A stretch of 64,000 bases of DNA from Apodemus sylvaticus. Its lineage: Eukaryota; Chordata; Mammalia; Rodentia; Muridae. The notes beneath the pieces are model-generated. The model did not search any database and had not been told where the DNA came from. It worked only from the letters and a program-made list of their open reading frames with translations. The stretch covers positions 110,767,807-110,831,806 of the forward strand of contig NC_067472.1 of assembly GCF_947179515.1 (NCBI RefSeq), given 5' to 3'. The first letter of the stretch is position 1. Every line of letters begins with the position of its first letter. Shown piece by piece: positions 55,756-64,000 of this stretch. Position numbers and translations under genes: made by a program.

Positions 55756-57133
55756 AGTTTTTGGAAATAAGAGTAAAAGCATGGAGTCAGAGCTTAATGA
55801 ATATTCTTCTCTGATATTTAATATTTGTATTTTAAATGTTAATTATGAGAGTTATTTTCTAATTTTGAGAAGGATTTGTTAGGATTTTATTCACAACATG
55901 TTTTGATGGATTGCTTTGCTTGGATGGAAAACTATTATCTTCTCTTTTTTCTTTTATCATTAGAGTTTTTATGAAGCTCTAAAGCAGATGAATCTGCACT
56001 GAACTAGTTCCACTACCTCTATGTATTCTTATACCTATGTCAACTTCCTGGGAATGTATAGAATAGCTTCATTGGGATCATCTTCTTTCACCTGGGGAAA
56101 AATAATTCATGGCTATGTATGTGAAGCCTTTGACCTAAAATGCATCCTATATGTTATATCTTCATGAAAACTCTCCCTGACATTTTTTGGGGGGGTTTCA
56201 TTGTTTGATTTTGAAGAAGGTGATATTCAGCAAGGGGAGCCTTTGGTTTTCAGAATCCCTTTCTGGAAGAAAAGAGTTTGATAACATATTTCATTGACTA
56301 AAGTTTACAGAGATATGATTAATACAAAATTCTGAGCTATTTACTCCTTCAAGGCTTTCTCTTCACTCTCAGAAGTCTATAAACATTTTATAAATATTTA
56401 TAAATATAAATATGGCTATTAATACAAAATGTGATCTTTCAGAATTGGTCTTACCACAACTAAAACCACAGAGTATGCTATATACTGTCATCTGACTATT
56501 ACAAATCTATCAAAATGGGAACAGTTGTGAATGCCTGTATTACTCAGTCAACTAATCATGTTTACTTTATGAAAATGCTTGGTTCTTTGCCTTTCTAGAG
56601 TTCTAGGTTGCACTTTCATTTCTCCTGGATCTGCTAACCTTCCATTTGTTAGATTGAATTTATAGGAAGGATTCTGTCATATATTGCACACAAAGTAGCA
56701 ACATAGAGCCTATGTGAAATATTCAACAGGTTTTATTTTTTTTTTTTTTAGCTTTGTCTATCTCTTCTGCCTTATTTATCCCCAACCACTCCAGTGATAC
56801 AATGCTAAAACACTCAGTGGTTAAATAGAGAGACAGACAAACATTAAGTGGGATCTGCAACTGGCTGGAATGCATGAAAGGGCCAGACCCACTTTTCCAA
56901 ATTTCCAAACTTGTGGGATCTCCATAATATATGGCAACAGCAGGATAACCAGGAGAGTCATGGTGAGAATCCAATATTGATGTTGTCATAGAATCCATAG
57001 ATCTTGAATTATACCAATGACTCATTGCAACTAACCTTTGCAAGTGAAATTGTATGCCCTGAGGCATATATTGTGGAACACACTGTAACACAGTACAACA
57101 TCCATGATAAAAAGTTTTCTATGTTTTCTTTTT
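55754..57133. other. No gene seen; one poly(T) tract
   Basis: Single-copy-looking AT-rich DNA. A run of about 12 T at 56,738-56,749 could be the tail complement of an eroded antisense element, but no body is recognisable. The 122-codon minus-strand frame at 56,723-57,091 shows no family features. Confidence 0.45.
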
Positions 57134-57232
57134 GGTGTGTGTGTGTGTGTGTGTGTGTCTGTGTGTGTGTGTGTCTCTCTGTGTGTGTGTGTGTCTGTGT
57201 GTGTGTTATACACACAAAGAGACACACACACT
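57134..57232. repeat. (TG)n array meeting (CA)n: inverted dinucleotide repeat
   Basis: TG units with scattered tctg and tctctctg interruptions (57,136-57,206) are followed by ttatacacacaaagagacac and CA units (57,207-57,230). The right arm is an approximate reverse complement of the adjoining left arm, so a hairpin about 20 bp long is possible. Confidence 0.85.
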
Positions 57233-59082
57233 CACCATTTCTAACCCTGGAGGCATTTGTGCCAGTAGGTTCAAGACAGTCTACAGATTTTTGTTGTATA
57301 TTGGCTTTCAAAGTGAACTGGAAATATTTCATGAGAATGACTTTTACAAGTTTCATCATGAATTCTTCATGGTCAAGTGGGAAAGGTGAAAAGATTCCTC
57401 CACAAGTCTATGCCTTCCATTGTTTGTGTCTGATACAAAACTTGATACACATCTTACTAGTCCTAATAAATTCCATCAAGCCTAATTAGGATACACCTAA
57501 ACACTTACACAAACACACACAGACACACACACAAAGAGATAGAAACAGAGAGCGGAGGGAGGGAGGAAGAGTGTTTCTTGAGCAGAAGGAGGTTTTGTTT
57601 TCTCTCTTTTCTTTTTCCTACTTAATTAACTAAAGTTTCAGGTAAAGTAAATCCAGGGAACTAGGGACATGATTTAAAGCTCTAGAGAAGGCCAGACATT
57701 GGTTTATTACAACAAGCCAAATCAAAGCAACCGAATCAATTAAAGCTAAAAACAGACCATATTCTGCTAAATGTACTTTAATTGGTAAAGAATGTAGAGT
57801 GTGCTTTTGAAATGCCATTTTAATGATCCCGTGGAGAAAAGCACTCATTTGAACTTAAAATTTGTTCACCCACTGGCTCACACTATTTATTGAACAGCTA
57901 CTATTCTGGGCAGTTTAGCTGGTGAGATATTATGGATGTGGGAGTTAGCAAAATGAGCTTGAATTATCTTCTCTAAGCTATCCAGCCAGTGTTGATTTGT
58001 AGCTTTCTTTAAGTCTGTGACCTGTTCTCTGTAAAATGAATATGGTTTTTCAAAGACTTAATTATAATAATTAACAATAATACAACAAGTAGCAGGTATT
58101 TAATAAATGGAGCAAATAATGTTCGTAGTAGGGATAGATTCCCTGAACATTTGGCTCTTATTATTTTATTGAATAAGTTAAAGTACTTCACAGAAAAAGA
58201 ACAACAAATAATTGGGGAGATATTTTCAAATTATTATCAAATTGTTTCATACATCAACACATATAAAATCATTCATGTATATATACGTATATATCATATA
58301 ATTATATCAATATATGTTTAAATAGTATATTCTATTACATAATATTAATATTAATATAATATATTGAAGTATTTCTTATCAATATATTAATACATAAATA
58401 TATATTTATAAGCATATATTACTATTGTGAGATAAATATATATTTTCAAAAGATAAAACAGAAACCACAGTTTTACATAGTTCACATTAATAAAATATTC
58501 CTTAAAGGTTTTGAAATTTCCTCAAAATACCACTATGAAGTTGGAGAGCCTACGTTTACATAAACTATGTGTTTTGAGTAACTATTTCCTTACAATTGAT
58601 TCATCACAGACCTTGAATATTTTGGTGAATTTCATTACTTATCTTTGTTTGATAGTTAACCAAAATAGCAGTATACTTGTTAAAAATACTAGAACTGTTC
58701 CGTTAACACTCAGTTGATATATGGATGTCCTAGCATATAGTTAAACCTAGCATATAAGAAATCTTTCATTTTAATTCTCTGAATCACTAAAATAAAAATT
58801 TGAGGAGTATAGAAAATATTCTTGCTTCTGATGCCTAATTTTGTAAACATATCCAAGTATATGAAGGCAAATTGTAGGAAACTGTGGTATATTAACATAT
58901 GAGTATTTTGTACTATCAGTAATTATTAACAACAATTTGTAAAAAACAAGCTCCCAAAATTATAAAGTAGTGTAAAACACCAAGTTTCTCTTTCTGTCTT
59001 GTTATTACCTAGTTTGACTCAGTATTCCATCCTCATTTTAGAAATAGAAATCTCCTATGTCTGAATCCTACTTTCTTTCTTT
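57233..59082. other. No gene seen; AT-rich block
   Basis: Single-copy-looking sequence with a short CA/GA-rich patch (57,500-57,570) and an extremely AT-rich block (58,255-58,445). Confidence 0.5.
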
Positions 59083-59297
59083 TTCTATTAGATATTTTCT
59101 TTCTTTACATTTCAAAAGTTATCTCCTTTTCTGGTTTCCCCTCTGAAAACACCATACCCCCTCCCCACCCGCCCCACCCCTGCTCACCAACTCACCCCCT
59201 CCCTTTTTCCCTGAAGCTGGAGTCATGGGTCCCTCCATGTTTACTCTTTGGTTGGTGGTTTTATTTTTTATTAGATATTTTCTTTATTTACACTGGA
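59083..59297 (-). mobile_element. L1 (Lx-type) 3' UTR fragment, antisense, with a repeated tail
   Basis: Plus-strand attagatattttctttcttt and acatttcaaaagttatctcc mark the antisense 3' end. tttcccctctgaaaacacca, ctcaccaactcaccccctcc and ctctttggttggtggtttta follow in family order. A second antisense 3' end (ttattagatattttctttat) begins at 59,270, so two truncated L1 ends abut. Confidence 0.8.
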
Positions 59298-59904
59298 TCC
59301 TACTTTTATTGCCAGCACTTAATTTACACATAGATTTATAATGATTCAGGTTAAGAAGCTGCCATAAATGTTGGATAGTAGCATTCATCTAAATGGACTT
59401 TTTTGATAGGAAGCAAACACTAAGTGAGGCCACTCTTTCTGCTTCCCTAGACATCTCTATGTAGTACCTCTAAACATCCCATGACCATGTTATGAGAGAC
59501 CAAATCTGACTTGGGCATGCTTGTTGACAGTGATAGAAAATACCTGAGATCTTATCCTCTGTGTTTCATAGTGTCTCCCTTGTGGAGGAAGCACTTCTGT
59601 ATCTCTAATGGATAGCCACATAGAGTAACCTGACATTAGGTAAATGTCTCTGCCTCTGAACCTGCTAATACAGGAATTAGCTGGCCACATGGTCAGTCAG
59701 TTTGAGTTAGTCTTACAGCTATTTTGGTTTTGTTTCTGTTTCATGAAGGCAAATTATTTAAAATAGACATAAAATATCTGGAAGGAAATGAAATCTCATG
59801 GAAGATGGAATTGAAAATAGTTAAGGTAAAGCAACATGCTGCTGTTAGGAACAGTTAAACGGCAGGCATTCTCAGGCCTAGCCTCCATCCTAATACGTAT
59901 GCTA
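59298..59904. other. No gene seen
   Basis: About 600 bases of single-copy-looking sequence. Confidence 0.5.
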
Positions 59905-59906
59905 GA

Positions 59907-60174
59907 CCTCTCCCTCTCCCTCTCCCTCTCCCTCTCCCTCTCCCTCTCCCTCTCCCTCTCCCTCTCCCTCTCCCTCTCCCTCTCCCTCTCCCTCTCCCTC
60001 TCCCCCTCTCCCCCTCCCTCTCCCCCTCTCCCTCCCTCTCCCCCTCCCTCTCCCCCCTCCCCCTCCCCTTTCCCTCCCCCTCTCCCTCTCCCTCTCCCTC
60101 CACCTCCACCTCTCCCTCTCCCTCTCCCCTCCACCTCCCCCTCCCCCTCCCCTCCCTCTCCCTCTCTCTTCCTC

Positions 60175-60219
<45 letters not shown>
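59907..60219. repeat. (CCCTCT)n satellite grading into (CT)n
   Basis: About 95 bases of perfect ctccct hexamers, then variant units (ccccctccctct, ccacct) to about 60,170, then pure CT to 60,219. Almost no purines over 310 bases. All frames reading poly-Leu/Ser/Pro or Arg/Glu/Gly across this block are artefacts. Confidence 0.97.
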
Positions 60220-60222
<3 letters not shown>

Positions 60223-60984
60223 CTGACACAATGGACTGTGTATTCAGGCCATTTTTACTGCTCTTTTGATTGCACAAACACACATTTTCTTTATTTGTGG
60301 ACAAGTGTGAACAGAGCCACATTCTATTCTATGTCTTCAGACCTCTTCTGGGACACTATGGTCATCTGAAAAGATCAGTTTCTTGAGGGTGCAAGACTGC
60401 AGTTTCCATCATCATCAGTTGCTGGGTAAATGTTGTCCTTTGTGGGACTAGGCTGTCTGCAATTCTTAGGCACGTCTTTTTTCAGGCTATAGTGGCTTAC
60501 TTCTTCAATCTAGAAGGACCATTCACCCCAGGCTGTGAAAAATGTGTCTTATCCCACATAATGCAACAATGAGAATGACTTTTCCTCCTGTATTGCCTTG
60601 TCTTATAAGTGGCAGCCAATTGTAGTTAGTCCCAAACTGGAGAGAGGAGGGTTAATGCAAGGGATTGCCTCACTGGCTTTTATATTAGTGTGCAGCTCCT
60701 AGAGACCTCAGAATCTTGGTGAACTCTGTCTACCTACTATACTATAATCAGTCAGATCCCTAATAGAATCCATGCATCATATGATGTCTGGAAGATTTGA
60801 GGGCTAAAAAATCTGGATCCATAGTCTAGGCTTCTTCTAACATATAGTATCTTCTTTTATAAAATGCAAAGTATTCTGTATTAAAATTTCGATAGTACTA
60901 TAGGTAATATGAAAGAAAAAATAAACATTTTATATTTACTACATTGTAGGATCTCAAGGAAGGGATTTATTATAATGAGAGTCA
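60220..60984. other. No gene seen
   Basis: Single-copy-looking sequence without a recognised repeat. Confidence 0.5.
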
Positions 60985-61150
60985 AGGATTGGCTAGAGGG
61001 TTCAGCAGGTTAACAGCAGTTCCTGAGCAAGCTGATGACTGAGTTCAACCCTGGGACCTATGTGGTACAAAGAGAAAAAAGAGGTTCCTAGAAGCTGTTA
61101 TCTGATTTCTGCATGCAAACCTTATCTTGTATGGGCACATACACATACAC

Positions 61151-61152
<2 letters not shown>
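60985..61152 (+). mobile_element. B3-type SINE
   Basis: ggattggctagagggttcag, caggttaacagcagttcctg, gatgactgagttcaaccctg and ggacctatgtggtacaaaga are in B3 order. The (CA)n-(GA)n microsatellite lies right at its 3' tail, a usual place for such arrays to start. Confidence 0.8.

Positions 61153-61234
<82 letters not shown>
61153..61234. repeat. Compound (CA)n-(GA)n microsatellite
   Basis: About 17 CA units then about 23 GA units, at the 3' tail of the SINE. Confidence 0.97.
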
Positions 61235-61237
<3 letters not shown>

Positions 61238-61924
61238 GAGAAGGAGAGAGCTAAAAGAATATGAACGCATAATTTTTAAAAAGGTAAAAGTATATAATTT
61301 TTTTACACACAAGGTGGACCAATATTTCTCCAATATTTCTTAAGAAATAGTCTTAAGCAAGCAAATCACTTTTAAAATAATAGTTCACAGTTTCCTAGCA
61401 CTCAGAAATCTTGACCTTAAATTTCCTTGTGCCAGCTGATTATTTCTACACATTGCCTGCCTCTCCCATGGCTGTGTGCCTTCTGTCAGTCTCCTCTCAT
61501 TTCTGCCCTTTTGGGAACTAAACCCTTAAACTTTTACCCAAATTTCATCTTGAATTTATATTCACACTATTTGTCTAACTGCTTTAGTAATTGGCACTAT
61601 AAATCTCAGCTTACAGAAGACACTGAAAGCAGCTGAACTGTTTAAGAGCAGCAGTCACAGAGTGATTAGAGATTTGAATCCAAGGCAGTATGATCTGAAG
61701 CTTCATTCACTTTTTTGGTTGAGATTGTCACTGTGAATAGCAACCTTATCATTTGCTTGCATTCTATATTACTTTGTGCGATGTACTTTTAGCAGAATAA
61801 GTGAACTCAGATTTTCATTTCTATTCCTATAATGTGCTGACTCTAACTCTCTGATTCTTGAAGATACTTACTTCAGATACAATAATTCTTTAAAATATAA
61901 AGTGTCTCAGGTTGTAGTGAATTT
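61235..61924. other. No gene seen
   Basis: Single-copy-looking AT-rich DNA. Confidence 0.5.
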
Positions 61925-62040
61925 TGACCCAAACTTGGACATTGGAGGTCAGAGATCCATGACTTCAATGTCATCTTTGACTACATAGCAAAGTAAGAGA
62001 ACTACCTTGGATGGATGAGACTGTCTGAAACGCAAAACTC
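61925..62040 (+). mobile_element. Possible B1/B4-type SINE tail
   Basis: ggaggtcagagatccatgac, tttgactacatagcaaagta and gatgagactgtctgaaacgc resemble the right half of B1/B4 (gactacatag...gagaccctgtctcaaa). It is followed by a CA-rich tail. The left half is not recognisable. Confidence 0.5.
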
Positions 62041-62043
62041 AAA

Positions 62044-62160
62044 GACACACAAACACACACACACACACACACACACATACACACAAGCCTGCACATACAC
62101 ATGCACACACACAAACACACACATATGCACACCTTATACATATGCATGCACAATCACACA
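62044..62160. repeat. CA-rich microsatellite
   Basis: A pure CA run at about 62,053-62,077, then imperfect acacatgcacac units, tailing the SINE-like segment. Confidence 0.92.
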
Positions 62161-62722
62161 CAAAATCAACAACTAGACTATATAAAGATCTTTAAATACT
62201 ATACAAATATTACAGCTGTACTGTTCATCAAAATATTTTATGATGAAATGTATCATGAACACAGGTCTTTTGTGAATATTTATATCATAGTTTTCTATAT
62301 GTGTGGGTTAACAAGTATAAATAGAATGGCAATATTTTCCTCAAAGAACTAAAGTAGATAATAAATAAGTGGATATAAATGAACCTAGGCACATGGCAGT
62401 TTCTCAATAGATTGCATCATTTGAAGTCAGATGATGTGGGTTGAAATTCTCACATCTTTATTAATTATATTGGTACCTATGGACAAGCGGTTTAACTTGT
62501 CTGTGACCTTTCCCAATCTGTAAAAGAATAACAATAACATTCTCACACAGGTGTGATGATGTTTTGATGAGTTCCTTTAGAGAACAGTTTGGATAATGGT
62601 GGTACATGAAAGCATTTAAAATAAAATATTAGTTTTTAGCCATCGAATTAACACAGTGAGTTGGCTAGAACATCCTATGCATACTGCATACACAAGTATA
62701 ATCCCTCACTACACATACACAC
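62161..62722. other. No gene seen
   Basis: About 560 bases of AT-rich single-copy-looking sequence. Confidence 0.5.
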
Positions 62723-62823
62723 CAGAAGAGAGAGAGAAGAAGAGAGATAAGGAGAGAGAGAAGGAGAGAAGGAGAGAGGAGAGAGAGGAGAGAGAGAAGA
62801 GATAGAGAAAGGGAGAGAGAGAG

Positions 62824-62892
<69 letters not shown>

Positions 62893-63004
62893 AGGGAGAG
62901 GGAGAGGGAGAGGGAGAGGGAGGCAGAGGAAGAGGGAGAGGAGAGGGAGGGAGAGGGAGAGGGAGAGGGAGAGGGAGAGGGAGAGGGAGAGGGAGAGGGA
63001 GAGG
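62723..63004. repeat. (GA)n and (GGGAGA)n polypurine satellite
   Basis: Imperfect GAGA and aggagaga units (62,723-62,833), pure GA (about 62,834-62,881), then gggaga hexamers (62,882-63,003). This is the reverse complement in composition and period of the CCCTCT block at 59,907-60,219. Confidence 0.97.
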
Positions 63005-63069
63005 TAGGTTCAGGCTAATGTATCCTCATGGTGGTCAGAGAACTTGCAAAAGTAAGTTCCTTTCCTTCC

Positions 63070-64000
63070 ACCATGAGGATCATTTTATAATCATTTGATC
63101 TTTATAGCAATAGGAAGGAGATTCTCTCTGTAAATAGTGTCTTGCTGTGAGTCTCTACACCAGCATTTCCATCTGCTGCCAGTAAGAGATTTTCTAATGA
63201 TGACTGGTAAGGTATTGATCTATGAATATAGCAGAATATCATTAAGAGTCATTTATAAAAAAAAACATTAGTATTGAGTTTTTAACCATAGAAATTTGGG
63301 CTATCTATTGTCTGGCTCTTCACTCAATAGTGCTAGATGTGAACTTCTTCATGTGGACTTAGACCAAATCAGACTTTGGTTGGATATGCCCATACATTCT
63401 GCTCCACTATATTCCTAACACATTTTGTAGGCAGGAAAGATGATAAATGAAAGGTTTCATGGCTGAGTTGGTGTCCATGTTTCACTTTCAGTAGCTTGAA
63501 GAATACCTTCCAATTCTAGAGTCTAGAACAAGAGGTAAGGGCTCCACCAGCTGGATTTCTCCATGTCTAATGAATTGCGTGAGTGTTGTCTTTAGCAAAT
63601 GGGTCTTGCTGTCAGTTTGAAGAGAGCAGCCTTTTGATTTAGGGGATTTATGTGGGACTCTTCTTCATGAACAACTTAATCAAATGTACCCCAGTCCCAC
63701 CACTGGAAGGAAGCCCTACTTGGCTGTAAGAAATGGCCAGTTGAGACTCCATACTCCTCATTATGAAGTCCTCATCAAAATTACCTTGTAAGTTACTGAA
63801 AGTTGCCACTGAACTAGGTTTCAACCTCACCTCAAATGCCCCTCCGATTATGCTTGTCCTTCCATCCTTGCTTTCAGTCTCTAGTATGCTCCATAAAATC
63901 CAAATCTTTCTACCTCTTCTGCTATGGGATTCTCTGAACTCTGCAGAATTGTAGACCTCCAATTTCGGCTTATCTGCATAGTGTCTTGCTGTAGGTCTCT
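63070..64000 (-). mobile_element. Old Lx/L1-like 3' region, antisense, runs off the window
   Basis: Phrases such as gtgtcttgctgtgagtctct (63,139), tatagcagaatatcattaag, gggctatctattgtctggct, gaactaggtttcaacctcac and cttccatccttgctttcagt fit, in order, old rodent Lx/L1 non-coding sequence as I remember it. A gtgtcttgctgtaggtctct phrase recurs at the window end (63,981), so a tandem arrangement is possible. The 104-codon minus-strand frame (63,648-63,962) lies inside and I do not regard it as a gene. Confidence 0.45.

Noticed and set aside
59796..60369. Frames of 109-177 codons reading Ser/Leu/Pro or Arg/Glu/Gly repeats
   Set aside because: Caused by the CCCTCT/CT satellite, open in several frames on both strands.
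63648..63962. 104-codon minus-strand frame of ordinary composition
   Set aside because: It falls in a region resembling old antisense Lx/L1 non-coding sequence; no recognisable domain. A protein search would settle it.

Overview
This is a gene-poor, AT-rich stretch of mammalian nuclear DNA from a murine-type rodent. I see no host protein-coding exon, tRNA, rRNA or CRISPR array. The lineage call rests on the repeats: a B1 SINE (7,703-7,927), several B2/B3 and B4/RSINE1-type SINEs, Lx/L1 fragments, MaLR/MLT1-type LTRs, long (CA)n, (GA)n and (ATCT)n arrays, and two nearly full-length LINE-1 (L1) elements with rodent-type ORF1 and ORF2. The ORF1 N-terminus and repeated coiled coil are mouse/rat-like but do not match what I remember of house mouse or Norway rat, so another murine species or L1 subfamily is possible (inference).

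Layout. 1-8,250: single-copy-looking sequence with old L1 fragments, SINEs and CA repeats. 8,255-15,230: an old antisense L1 holding a SINE and a 3.9-kb composite insertion. That insertion is an unassigned LTR-like element with degenerate ~68-bp tandem repeats, itself hit by a younger 5'-truncated L1 (10,383-12,846) with a 19-bp target-site duplication. 15,231-24,729: quiet sequence with an L1 3' end on each strand, SINEs, a GT-rich tract, an MLT1-type LTR and one local duplication. 24,745-31,345 (minus) and 35,286-41,819 (plus): two ~6.5-kb L1s, head to head, each with its own 15-bp target-site duplication, about 3.9 kb apart. 41,835-59,080: mostly single-copy sequence with old SINEs, an LTR-like repeat, microsatellites and a second local duplication. 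59,083-64,000: L1 3' tails, a CCCTCT-type satellite, a GGGAGA-type satellite in the opposite sense, and an old Lx-like region at the window end.

The two large L1s carry the only long coding regions. Both ORF1s are open (423 and 401 codons); both ORF2s are broken. The minus copy has two nonsense codons in the endonuclease region and a one-base deletion near the C-terminal domain. The plus copy has several frameshifts, one nonsense codon and an Asp-to-Gly change in the FADD reverse-transcriptase motif. Neither can be autonomous as read, though either could supply ORF1 protein if transcribed.

I did not find a new multi-gene system. The most notable structures are the head-to-head L1 pair as a 6.5-kb inverted repeat, a 66-bp coiled-coil module varying in number between the ORF1s, a ~317-bp internal duplication in one L1 5' UTR, the LTR-like insertion, two local duplications, and oppositely oriented polypyrimidine/polypurine satellites.
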